NCBI GenBank assembly: GCA_947449035.1
Contig: CANFQC010000023.1
Coordinates: 1-39,048, forward strand
DNA: 39,048 nucleotides
From: Actinomycetota bacterium
GTDB lineage: Bacteria; Actinomycetota; Actinomycetes; S36-B12
Reading direction: 5' to 3'
The notes under the pieces were generated by a model. The model was not told the origin of the DNA, did no database searches, and saw only the letters and a list, made by a program, of their open reading frames with translations. Each line of letters opens with the position of its first letter. Position 1 is the first letter of the stretch. Shown in pieces: positions 1-9,293 of the stretch. The translations under genes and the position numbers were made by a program.

Positions 1-40
1 CCGTCGGCGAGGGGCAGAAACGAACTCGAACGTCAGACAC
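1..40 (-). CDS. gltX: glutamyl-tRNA synthetase, N-terminal fragment (cut by window edge)
   Basis: Only the first 13 codons are in the window. Starting at the GTG at 38-40 on the minus strand the reading is MSDVRVRFCPSPT, which matches the conserved beginning of class I glutamyl-tRNA synthetases (VRVRFxPSPTG). The start overlaps the end of the upstream FAH-family gene by 8 nt, so the two are probably translationally coupled. The FAH-gltX adjacency is common in Actinobacteria. The identification rests on a short but distinctive motif plus the expected gene order; the rest of the gene lies left of the window. Confidence 0.85.
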   Translation of the reverse strand, partial: MSDVRVRFCPSPT

Positions 41-824
41 GATCCACCACCGGGTTGCTCAGGATTCCAATTCCCTCAATGGCGACCGCAACTTCCTGGC
101 CGGCCTTGATCGGGCCTACACCGGCAGGAGTGCCGGTCAAGATCACGTCACCAGGCAGCAAGGTCATCACCGAGCTGATCCAGCTCACGAGCTCAGCCAC
201 ATTGCGGATCATGTCGCCGAGTTCGCCGTTCTGTCGCACCTCACCATCCACGATGCAGGCGATACGCGCGTCGTCGAGGTCTACTTCGGTCGAGATCCAC
301 GGACCGAGCGGGCAGAAGGTATCGAAGCCTTTGGCTCGCCCCCACTGCCCATCTGACTTCTGCAAATCGCGCGCGCTGACGTCATTGGCACACGTGTAGC
401 CGAGGATTACCTCAGGAACGCGCTCGATCGGCACATCTCGGCAGAACCGACCGATCACGATGGCGAGTTCGGCCTCGTGGTCGACGTGCTCGGACTGCCA
501 CGGAAGCTGAATCGCCTCATCGGGACCGATGATCGAGGTACTGGGCTTGAGAAAGATCATGGGCTCAGCGGGAACTTCGCTTCCCATCTCGCGCACGTGA
601 TCCACGTAATTACGGCCGACAGCGATGACCTTGCTGGGCATGACCGGGGCGAGGAGCTTGGCCCGAACAAGGGGGAAGACGTCACCTGTGGGTGACACCT
701 CGCCGAAAGGGTGGCCATGCAAGGTGGCGACCATGGTCTCGTCGGTGATGTCACCCGTCTCGGAGACTCCTTCGACAACCCCGTAGAGGATCTCGTCATT
801 GATCAGCACTCGACAAATTCGCAC
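33..824 (-). CDS. fumarylacetoacetate hydrolase (FAH) family protein
   Basis: This 263-aa protein has the FAH fold core: a GRNYVDH segment near 70-76, the metal-binding acidic residues E117 and E119 in HEAELAIVIG, D148 in NDVSARD, a conserved lysine K165 in RAKGFDTF, and the GDVILTGTPAGVG segment near 225-237. Family members are Mg2+-dependent and act on acyl-pyruvates, oxaloacetate or 2-hydroxyhepta-2,4-diene-1,7-dioate-type diacids; the substrate cannot be read from sequence. The start is a GTG with no Shine-Dalgarno; a TAGGCT box ends 6 nt upstream, so the mRNA is probably leaderless. The gene overlaps gltX at its 3' end, the usual actinobacterial neighbour. Confidence 0.9.
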   Translation of the reverse strand: MRICRVLINDEILYGVVEGVSETGDITDETMVATLHGHPFGEVSPTGDVFPLVRAKLLAPVMPSKVIAVGRNYVDHVREMGSEVPAEPMIFLKPSTSIIGPDEAIQLPWQSEHVDHEAELAIVIGRFCRDVPIERVPEVILGYTCANDVSARDLQKSDGQWGRAKGFDTFCPLGPWISTEVDLDDARIACIVDGEVRQNGELGDMIRNVAELVSWISSVMTLLPGDVILTGTPAGVGPIKAGQEVAVAIEGIGILSNPVVDRV

Positions 825-830
825 ATCCTC

Positions 831-836
831 AGCCTA
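831..836 (-). promoter_or_regulatory. -10 box of the FAH-gltX unit (leaderless)
   Basis: TAGGCT on the minus strand, 6 nt before the GTG start of the FAH-family gene, fits the actinobacterial TANNNT -10 consensus. No Shine-Dalgarno lies between, so the transcript likely begins at or next to the start codon. No convincing -35 was seen. Confidence 0.5.
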
Positions 837-940
837 CCGACGCCCCAGATCGCCCCCGTCGCCTCGGTGTTTCGGGGTGCTGTCAGCACGTGGCACCAGG
901 ATGCGGGAATATATGCGCATCCATCGACAGGAGAGGCACC

Positions 941-2845
941 ATGCCAACGAAGTTCACCATGCGGCAGCGCCTGAGGTACCGCTTCGATGCGGGTCTCGCC
1001 CGAGGTATCTGGGTAGTCCTGGTGTGGCTTGGCGCCCTCACGGTGGTGGCCATCGTGCTCGCTGCCGCGGTGATGTGGCTGCTGCGCCTAGGCCCTGACG
1101 ATCAGCCCACGAGCTTCGCAAATGGCATCTGGCTGGCCTTCGGTCGCTATATCGACGCCGGAACCTTTACCGGTGATTCGGGCTCGAACTTCCGGTTTCT
1201 CGCCATCCTCGTCACGATTCTCGGCCTGTTCATCGGAGCCGCAATCATCGGCCTTATCTCGAGCGGCATCGACTCCCGAGTCGAGGCGTTACGTCGCGGA
1301 CAGTCCCCCGTGGTCGAGACTGGCCACACTCTCATCCTCGGAAACAGCGACAAGCTCGCTGTGATCATCGCCGAACTCGTCGAAGCTAACCGAAGTGAGC
1401 GCGGTCGCGCCATCGTGGTCCTCGCTGACGAAGACGCAGTCGAGCTCACCGAATGGATCCGCGGCGAGGTGACTGATCTCGCGACGTCAAAGCTCGTCAT
1501 CCGACGCGGAAATCCCAATCGTCTTGCCGATCTCACTCGGGTGAACCCGACTGGGGCACGCGCTGTCATCGTCCTGAGTCCCGAAAGTTCGGAGTCAAGC
1601 GCGACCGTCGTCAAGACTGTGCTGGCCCTCGCGCAACTTCTCGATGAAGAATCGACGACCGGCATCGTCGCGGAGATTGAGGATGACGACACTGCCGATG
1701 CTCTCGCTGAGGCAGTCGGCTCGCGTTTGGTCATCGTGAATCCGACGAAGACGGTGGCACGAGTGACTGCTCAGGTCTCCCGTGCATCCGGACTCGGAGC
1801 CATCTACGAGGAGCTCCTCGACTTCGACGGCGATGAGATGTACCTGAAGGCAGTGCCGTCCGACTGGGTCGGACGCACATTCGCTCAGGCGCTCCTTGCC
1901 AGTTCCGCGTCCACCATCATCGGAATCCGAGAAGCGCAAGGTGCAGTTCGTTTGAGCCCTGGCCCGACAACTGTCCTCGGCGAGGGCGATGCACTGATCG
2001 GCATTGCCGAAGACGACTCCACTTTCGTCCTCGATCTGCCCCCCACCGATTGGGTTCCAAGTCAGGCTCGCCCGTGGATCCCCGTGGAGCGCCACGCCGA
2101 ACGCACACTCATCATCGGCTGGAGTTCGATGGGGCCACTCATCATTCGCGAAATCGAGAATCACGTACTGCCCGGTTCCGAGCTCGTGGTGCTCATCGAC
2201 GATGAGCACCAAAACCCGGTGCTCATCGAGGCTCGAATCGCCTTGTTGGGCCTCGTAAACCAGTCCGTGCGTATCGAGATCGGCGACACGATCTCCCGTT
2301 CAGTCATCGGCGGGCTCGTCGCGAATTCCCCCTTCGATCACTACATGCTGTTGTGCGAGCGACATTCCTTCGGCGTCGACGAAGCGGATGCTCGGGTCCT
2401 GCTCGCCCTCATGCACCTGAGGTCTTTCGAATCCGTCACCGACGGCAACATCGTCTCCGAGCTTCTTGACCCCAATGACGTCGAGCTCGCAAGTAAGGCC
2501 ACTGGCGATGACTTCATCGTGAGCCAGCGATTGGTGAGCCTGCTCATGACCCAGTTGAGCGAGAGTCCGCATCTCTCCGATGTCTTCACCGACCTCTTCG
2601 ACGCGAATGGCCCCTCGGTCTCCATGCACGCCTTTGAGCGGTTCACGGACTCCCCCACAATCACCTTCGGCGACCTGGTCGCCGAAGCACGCAACTGGGG
2701 TGGCGTGGTGATCGGCTACCGAGCGGCAAGTGCAATCGGCAAGCCCGGCTGCCTGGCCGATGGTCTGCGCGTGAACCCGCCCAAGTCAGAAGTTATCGAG
2801 TTTGCACCCGGCGACATCGTGGTGGCCATTACCCCCCGCGGCTAA
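941..2845 (+). CDS. CASTOR/POLLUX-like ion channel with tandem RCK-type NAD-binding domains
   Basis: The protein has 634 aa from the ATG at 941, which is preceded by a good Shine-Dalgarno (aggagagg at about 930-937); the open frame extends upstream to 890 but lacks a ribosome site there. Two hydrophobic segments (about 23-48 and 86-108) flank a loop with FGRYIDAGTF near 68-76. Two Rossmann-like regulatory domains follow, starting near residue 129 (HTLILGNSDK) and near residue 394 (ERTLIIGWSSMG). This is the architecture of the CASTOR/POLLUX/DMI1 family, whose plant members form nuclear-envelope cation channels with an ADAG or ADSG filter; the DAG triplet here sits where the filter should be. 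It likely forms a tetrameric ligand-gated cation channel in the cytoplasmic membrane. It is convergent with cimA (6-nt gap) and divergent from the FAH-family gene. Actinobacterial homologues are often annotated only as TrkA or NAD-binding proteins. Confidence 0.85.
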   Translation: MPTKFTMRQRLRYRFDAGLARGIWVVLVWLGALTVVAIVLAAAVMWLLRLGPDDQPTSFANGIWLAFGRYIDAGTFTGDSGSNFRFLAILVTILGLFIGAAIIGLISSGIDSRVEALRRGQSPVVETGHTLILGNSDKLAVIIAELVEANRSERGRAIVVLADEDAVELTEWIRGEVTDLATSKLVIRRGNPNRLADLTRVNPTGARAVIVLSPESSESSATVVKTVLALAQLLDEESTTGIVAEIEDDDTADALAEAVGSRLVIVNPTKTVARVTAQVSRASGLGAIYEELLDFDGDEMYLKAVPSDWVGRTFAQALLASSASTIIGIREAQGAVRLSPGPTTVLGEGDALIGIAEDDSTFVLDLPPTDWVPSQARPWIPVERHAERTLIIGWSSMGPLIIREIENHVLPGSELVVLIDDEHQNPVLIEARIALLGLVNQSVRIEIGDTISRSVIGGLVANSPFDHYMLLCERHSFGVDEADARVLLALMHLRSFESVTDGNIVSELLDPNDVELASKATGDDFIVSQRLVSLLMTQLSESPHLSDVFTDLFDANGPSVSMHAFERFTDSPTITFGDLVAEARNWGGVVIGYRAASAIGKPGCLADGLRVNPPKSEVIEFAPGDIVVAITPRG

Positions 2846-2851
2846 ACCGGC

Positions 2852-4429
2852 CTACTTCGCCACTGACTTCAGGAGTCCGAAGTTCACTGCGTCCTCAAGT
2901 GCCATCCATGACGCTGCGATCACGTTCTCGTGGACGCCAACCGTGGTCCAGTCGGTATCACCATCAGTAGTACTCACTAGCACGCGCGTGACCGCACCAG
3001 TACCTGAGCCTGCGTCGAGAATGCGCACCTTGTAGTCGATCAGGTGCAGCTGGGCAAGATTCGGGTACAACTGAAGTACCGCGCCACGAAGAGCGTTGTC
3101 GAGGGCATTGACCGGGCCGTTGCCCTCAGACGTTGAGATCACTCGCTCTCCGCCGAGATGCACCTTCACGGTGGCCTCGCTCTTCACGCTGCCGTCAGGA
3201 TGCTGTTCGACGATCGTGCGCCACGACTCAACCTCGAAGGTTCGCTCGAGGCCGCTTTCAGCCCGGAGGAGCAATTCGAATGACGCGTCGGCGGCCTCGA
3301 AACTCCAGCCCTTGTTCTCGAGCTCCTTGACCTTCTCGACTACGCGAGTAACCAGTGCAGGATCCGAGGCAACTTCGTAGCCGAGTTCACGGCTCTTTAA
3401 CTCCACCGTGGCACGACCTGCCATCTCCGTGACGAGCACGGCCTGGTCGTTACCGACGATCGCCGGGTCGATGTGGTTGTACAGATCCGCATTGACCTTC
3501 AGCGCCGAGGCATGAAGTCCTGCCTTGTGTGCGAAGGACGCCCAGCCGGCGTAGGGCTGATGCGTATTAGGTGCAATGTTGGCGAGTTCGGCGAGTGCGT
3601 GTGAGATGCGCACTGTCTCGCGAAGTGCACCCTCAGGGAGGCAGTCGATCCCGAGCTTGAGCTGCAGGTTCGGCACGACGACAAAGAGATCAGCGTTTCC
3701 GGTGCGCTCGCCGTAACCATTGGCGGTGACCTGCACGTGGGTGACGCCGGCCTCCACTGCAGATACCGAGTTCGCAATCGCGCAGCCAGTGTCATCCTGG
3801 CAGTGAATCCCCAGTCGAACTCCCGAGCGCTCGCGGACATCTGACACCACTTCATACATTCCGTGCGGGAGCATGCCACCGTTGGTGTCGCATAACACTC
3901 CCACAGAGGCGCCGGCCTCTGCCGCAGCCTTGAGCAGCCGCACACCGTAATCGGGATCATGCTTGTAACCGTCGAAGAAGTGCTCCATATCGACGAATAC
4001 ACGGCGCCCCTCGGCCACAAGGTAGGCGACGGTGTCGGTGACCATGTCGACGTTTTCGTCGAGCGAAGTCTTGAGCGCCTCGATCACGTGGCGCACATCT
4101 GACTTCGCGACCAAGGTCACGACCGGCGCCTGCGAGTCGAGAAGGGCGCGAACCTGGAGATCGTCGGTGACTTTCACTCCTGCCTTGCGTGTGGCACCGA
4201 AAGCGCAGAGCTCAGCGTTGTGGAGGGTCAGCTCCTTGCGAGCCCGCTCGAAGAACTCGGTGTCCTTGGGCATGGCTCCGGGCCAACCACCCTCGATGAA
4301 GCCCACGCCGTACTCGTCGAGAAGCCGGGCGACCTTGAGCTTGTCCTCCACGGAGTAGGAAATGCCCTCACGCTGGGCACCGTCGCGCAGCGTCGTGTCA
4401 TACACATGGAATGCATCCGGGCGGCTCAT
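2852..4429 (-). CDS. cimA: (R)-citramalate synthase
   Basis: The 525-aa protein belongs to the DRE-TIM homocitrate/isopropylmalate synthase superfamily. It has YDTTLRDGAQREG at 10-22, the metal-site region HCQDDTGCA, the NGYGERTGNADL motif and a C-terminal LeuA-type allosteric domain (about 400-525). The HCQDD form and the overall sequence fit the CimA group rather than LeuA, and a genuine LeuA is encoded at 6976-8727. CimA condenses pyruvate with acetyl-CoA to citramalate, giving 2-ketobutyrate for isoleucine without threonine deaminase. The ATG at 4429 is chosen because agaagga lies a few bases upstream; an in-frame ATG at 4450 lacks this. The gene has its own promoter and an isoleucine-codon attenuator between it and ilvE, which supports the isoleucine assignment. 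Confidence 0.92.
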   Translation of the reverse strand: MSRPDAFHVYDTTLRDGAQREGISYSVEDKLKVARLLDEYGVGFIEGGWPGAMPKDTEFFERARKELTLHNAELCAFGATRKAGVKVTDDLQVRALLDSQAPVVTLVAKSDVRHVIEALKTSLDENVDMVTDTVAYLVAEGRRVFVDMEHFFDGYKHDPDYGVRLLKAAAEAGASVGVLCDTNGGMLPHGMYEVVSDVRERSGVRLGIHCQDDTGCAIANSVSAVEAGVTHVQVTANGYGERTGNADLFVVVPNLQLKLGIDCLPEGALRETVRISHALAELANIAPNTHQPYAGWASFAHKAGLHASALKVNADLYNHIDPAIVGNDQAVLVTEMAGRATVELKSRELGYEVASDPALVTRVVEKVKELENKGWSFEAADASFELLLRAESGLERTFEVESWRTIVEQHPDGSVKSEATVKVHLGGERVISTSEGNGPVNALDNALRGAVLQLYPNLAQLHLIDYKVRILDAGSGTGAVTRVLVSTTDGDTDWTTVGVHENVIAASWMALEDAVNFGLLKSVAK

Positions 4430-4466
4430 GTTCCTTCTTCCCTGCTTCAACTTCTGTATCTCAATG

Positions 4467-4495
4467 AAAAAGCCTCCCGTGGGGCACGGAAGGCT
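4467..4495 (-). terminator. attenuator terminator in the cimA leader
   Basis: On the minus strand GCCTTCCGTG, a CCC loop, then CACGGGAGGC form a 10-bp stem with one G-U pair, extended by one A-T pair, followed directly by five T residues. It is a textbook intrinsic terminator placed between the isoleucine leader ORF and cimA, about 40 nt before the cimA start. Confidence 0.85.
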
Positions 4496-4519
4496 GCGCG
4501 TCGAGGTAAGTCGACGCGC
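4496..4519 (-). promoter_or_regulatory. 9-bp hairpin between Ile leader stop and terminator
   Basis: GCGCGTCGA and TCGACGCGC form a perfect 9-bp stem with a 6-nt loop. The 5' arm begins at the last base of the leader-peptide stop codon, and the 3' arm abuts the terminator stem. A ribosome that finishes the leader would mask the 5' arm; a ribosome stalled at the Ile codons would not. I found no obvious classical antiterminator pairing with the terminator arm, so how stalling is coupled to termination is open. Confidence 0.7.
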
Positions 4520-4545
4520 TACGTAATGATGATGGTGCTGGTCAC
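4519..4545 (-). CDS. isoleucine leader peptide of cimA (MTSTIIIT)
   Basis: A GTG-initiated 8-codon ORF reads MTSTIIIT and ends with TAG. Codons 5-7 are ATC ATC ATT, three consecutive isoleucines, directly before a hairpin, a terminator and cimA, whose product commits carbon to isoleucine. A TAACTT box ends 7 nt before the GTG and there is no Shine-Dalgarno, so the leader mRNA would be leaderless. It is too short for normal gene calling. Its layout (M, three residues, three end-product codons, T) matches the valine leader of ilvB. Confidence 0.82.
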   Translation of the reverse strand: MTSTIIIT

Positions 4546-4552
4546 GAGCTCT

Positions 4553-4558
4553 AAGTTA
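4553..4558 (-). promoter_or_regulatory. -10 box of the cimA leader transcript, overlapping the ilvE stop
   Basis: TAACTT on the minus strand lies exactly 7 nt upstream of the leader GTG. Its first three bases are the TAA stop codon of ilvE. The -35 region is not recognisable (ACAACT at a 17-nt spacing is a weak candidate). Confidence 0.6.
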
Positions 4559-5674
4559 GCAGATCGGGTGGAGCCAGTTGTGGGTGTCAGGGCTGGCCCC
4601 GGTCTGGATATCGAGGAGGGCCTGGCGCAGGGCCAAGGTGACCGGGCCGGAATCGCCTCGATTGATCTCCCAGGTGCCGCTTTCACGGCTCTTGACCTCG
4701 CCCACAGGCGTGATAACGGCCGCGGTGCCACAGGCGAAGACCTCAGTGATCTCCCCCGAGGCGCAGCCCTCGCGCCACATTTCGACGCTAATGCGGCCCT
4801 CGTCGGCCCGGATGCCGAGATCCTCTGCCACCTGGAGAAGGGAAGAACGAGTGATGCCAGGAAGCAAGGATCCCGTCAGTTCGGGGGTCACCAGGCGGGC
4901 TGAGTCTCCTGAGCCGTACACGAAGTACAGGTTCATACCGCCCATCTCCTCGATCCAGGCGTGCTCACTGGCATCGAGCCAGACGACCTGGTCGCAGCCA
5001 TGCTGAGCAGCCTCAGCCTGAGCAATCAGCGAGGCGGCGTAGTTGCCGGCGCACTTGGCCTCACCGGTGCCACCCTTCGCGGCACGCACATAGTCGTCAG
5101 AGAGCCACACGCTCACGGGCTTTACCCCGCGTGGGAAGTAGGCACCTGCCGGTGAGGCGATCAGGTAATAGTCGTACTGATTTGCCGGACGCACACCCAG
5201 GCCGACCTCGGTGGCAATCATGAAGGGGCGAAGGTAAAGCGACTTTTCCTGACCTGCGGGAACCCAATCGCGCTCCTGTCGTACGAGAGCCTCGACTGAG
5301 CCGAGGAAGAGCTCCTGGGGAAGCTCCGCCATCGCGAGTCGACGAGCAGACGCCGCGAAGCGCTGGGCATTACGCAGCGGACGGAAGGTCTTCACGCTGC
5401 CATCAGCGTGGCGGTAGGCCTTGAGCCCTTCGAAGATCGCTTGGCCGTAGTGCATGAAGTTGGTTGCAGGATCCAAGGTGATCGGGCCGTAGGGCACGAG
5501 CTCGGCGTCGTGCCATCCCTCATCAGTGGTCCAGCGAGCGTGGACCATGTTGTCGGTGAAGAAGCGACCGAAACCAGGGTCCGCCAAGATTGCATCGCGC
5601 TCAGCGGCGGACTTTGGATTCGACGACGGGTTGAGAGCGATCGGCCACAGGGCGGTACCGGTGTCGAGCGTCAT
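4556..5674 (-). CDS. ilvE: branched-chain amino acid aminotransferase
   Basis: This 372-aa fold-type IV PLP enzyme performs the last, reversible transamination for valine, leucine and isoleucine with glutamate as donor. K207 in GTGEAKCAGNY is the expected Schiff-base lysine; the HYGQAIFEGLKAY segment near 75-87 and the EMGGMNLYFV segment are typical of the actinobacterial IlvE subgroup. The ATG has a Shine-Dalgarno (aaggag, 7 nt upstream). It lies 29 nt downstream of leuB and is probably cotranscribed with it. Its stop codon doubles as the start of the -10 box of the cimA leader promoter. Confidence 0.95.
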   Translation of the reverse strand: MTLDTGTALWPIALNPSSNPKSAAERDAILADPGFGRFFTDNMVHARWTTDEGWHDAELVPYGPITLDPATNFMHYGQAIFEGLKAYRHADGSVKTFRPLRNAQRFAASARRLAMAELPQELFLGSVEALVRQERDWVPAGQEKSLYLRPFMIATEVGLGVRPANQYDYYLIASPAGAYFPRGVKPVSVWLSDDYVRAAKGGTGEAKCAGNYAASLIAQAEAAQHGCDQVVWLDASEHAWIEEMGGMNLYFVYGSGDSARLVTPELTGSLLPGITRSSLLQVAEDLGIRADEGRISVEMWREGCASGEITEVFACGTAAVITPVGEVKSRESGTWEINRGDSGPVTLALRQALLDIQTGASPDTHNWLHPIC

Positions 5675-5703
5675 CTGGACTCCTTGCGAGTGCGAGTAAT
5701 GAA

Positions 5704-6759
5704 TTACTTGGACAGTGCGACAGCGCCGGCCGCGAGGGCATCGCCGATCTGGCTGGTCGAACGAACTGCCGTGCCACGTGTGGCGAGGTCGTTCGCGACC
5801 GCGCCCTCAACCCACTGCGATGCCTCGGTGGCACCGACGTGATCGAGCAGCATCGCTAGCGACAGCGCAGTGGCGGTGGGGTCAGCCTTGCCTTGGCCTG
5901 CAATGTCGGGTGCAGAGCCATGCACAGGCTCGAACATGCTCGGATTGTTGCGGCTCGGATCGATATTGCCGGAAGCGGCGAGACCAATGCCACCGACGAT
6001 CGCGGCACCGATGTCGGTGATGATGTCGCCGAACAGGTTGTCGGTGACGATGACGTCGAAGCGCTCGGGGTTGGTCAGGAAGAACATCGAGGCTGCGTCG
6101 ACATGGCAGTAGTCGGTCTGCACGCCCGGGTACTCCTTGGCGACCTTGTCAAAGGTGCGCTGCCAGAGATCACCGGCGTAGACCAGCACGTTGGTCTTGT
6201 GCACGAGGGTGACCTTGTTGCGTCGACGAGTAGCGCGCTCGAAAGCGTCGCGGATGATGCGCTCGGCACCAAACTCCGTGTTGATGCTGACTTCGGTCGC
6301 GACCTCATGAACAGTGCCCTTGCGCACGGTGCCGCCGGCGCCAACGTACGGGCCCTCGGTGCCCTCGCGGCAGACGACGAAGTTGATGTCCTCGGGACCC
6401 TTGCCGGCAAGCGGACCGGTGACACCGGGGTACAAGCGCACTGGGCGCAGGTTCACGTGCTGGTCGAGGATGAAGCGCAGCGGGAGCAGCACGCCGCGCT
6501 CGAGGATGCCCGACTTCACGGACGGATCGCCGATCGCGCCCAGCAAGATCGCGTCAGCGCCGCGGAGCTCTTCGACCACAGAATCGGGCAGCAGTTCACC
6601 GGTCGCGTTGTAGCGACGGGCGCCCAGGTCGTACTCATTGGTGGCAATGGTCAGGCCGGCCGCGGGCGAGATCGCCTCAAGGACCTTGATGGCCTCGGCG
6701 ACGACCTCGGTGCCGATGCCGTCGCCGGGGATGAGGGCAAGATTTAGGGTGCGTGACAT
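5704..6759 (-). CDS. leuB: 3-isopropylmalate dehydrogenase
   Basis: The 351-aa protein oxidatively decarboxylates 3-isopropylmalate in leucine synthesis. It has [10 protein letters not shown] at the N-terminus, [10 protein letters not shown] substrate-side arginines, [14 protein letters not shown] (family lysine), the metal-binding aspartates in [10 protein letters not shown], and [13 protein letters not shown] near the NAD site. The sequence follows the actinobacterial LeuB type. The ATG has no Shine-Dalgarno; TAGGGT ends 7 nt upstream, suggesting a leaderless leuB-ilvE mRNA. It is divergent from leuA, with about 215 nt between the start codons. Confidence 0.95.
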   Translation of the reverse strand: MSRTLNLALIPGDGIGTEVVAEAIKVLEAISPAAGLTIATNEYDLGARRYNATGELLPDSVVEELRGADAILLGAIGDPSVKSGILERGVLLPLRFILDQHVNLRPVRLYPGVTGPLAGKGPEDINFVVCREGTEGPYVGAGGTVRKGTVHEVATEVSINTEFGAERIIRDAFERATRRRNKVTLVHKTNVLVYAGDLWQRTFDKVAKEYPGVQTDYCHVDAASMFFLTNPERFDVIVTDNLFGDIITDIGAAIVGGIGLAASGNIDPSRNNPSMFEPVHGSAPDIAGQGKADPTATALSLAMLLDHVGATEASQWVEGAVANDLATRGTAVRSTSQIGDALAAGAVALSK

Positions 6760-6766
6760 GGGAAGA

Positions 6767-6772
6767 ACCCTA
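6767..6772 (-). promoter_or_regulatory. -10 box of leuB-ilvE (leaderless)
   Basis: TAGGGT on the minus strand, 7 nt before the leuB ATG, matches TANNNT with the spacing expected for transcription starting on the A of ATG. No clear -35 was seen. Confidence 0.55.
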
Positions 6773-6839
6773 CCGACGCTCCGCTCCCATGAGGGAAAAG
6801 GGTGAGGCAGGTCACCGCCCCGGACTAAGGGGCCACTGC

Positions 6840-6845
6840 TACCCT
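6840..6845 (+). promoter_or_regulatory. -10 box of leuA leader transcript
   Basis: TACCCT lies 9 nt before the ATG of the leucine leader ORF. With a usual 6-8 nt offset the transcript would start 1-3 nt before the ATG, so the leader would be nearly leaderless. No good -35 is seen in the upstream G+C-rich sequence. Confidence 0.45.
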
Positions 6846-6854
6846 GGGAGCATC

Positions 6855-6899
6855 ATGACGTCAGCGCGCCTCCTCCTTCGCTGCCGCAGCGGGGCCTAA
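6855..6899 (+). CDS. leucine leader peptide of leuA (MTSARLLLRCRSGA)
   Basis: The 14-codon ORF reads MTSARLLLRCRSGA and ends in TAA. Codons 6-8 are CTC CTC CTT, three leucines in a row, 98 nt before leuA. The 3' half of the ORF overlaps the 5' arm of a strong hairpin, so ribosome position would decide its folding. Leader peptides with leucine runs ahead of leuA are known in Actinobacteria. The ORF is too short for standard callers. Confidence 0.82.
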   Translation: MTSARLLLRCRSGA

Positions 6900-6951
6900 C
6901 ACCGGCCTCCCCGCTGCGGGATTCGTCGTTGCCGGTTTCCCCCAGACGAAT
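6884..6951 (+). promoter_or_regulatory. LEU-type structured leader of leuA with loop-loop (pseudoknot) pairing
   Basis: Hairpin A pairs 6884-6894 (CCGCAGCGGGG) with 6909-6919 (CCCCGCTGCGG), 11 perfect bp. Hairpin B pairs 6921-6927 (ATTCGTC) with 6945-6951 (GACGAAT), 7 bp. ACCGGC at 6901-6906 in loop A is complementary to GCCGGT at 6931-6936 in loop B, so a pseudoknot or kissing loop can form. There is no U-tract, so transcription termination is unlikely; the structure ends about 25 nt before the leuA start and may control translation. A conserved pseudoknot upstream of actinobacterial leuA (the LEU element) has been described, and I infer this is an instance. Confidence 0.75.
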
Positions 6952-6972
6952 AAGCCCCAGCAGCAGGAGTAA

Positions 6973-9289
<2,317 letters not shown>

Positions 9290-9293
<4 letters not shown>

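Noticed and set aside
890-940. Upstream start for the channel gene
   Set aside because: The extra 17 residues have no ribosome-binding site; the ATG at 941 has a strong one and gives the usual N-terminus.
4430-4450. Upstream ATG at 4450 as cimA start
   Set aside because: The extension lies in the attenuator tail and includes the Shine-Dalgarno of the ATG at 4429; that second start is favoured.
5893-6747. 284-codon open frame opposite leuB
   Set aside because: Antisense shadow of leuB, with no recognisable motifs and no promoter of its own.
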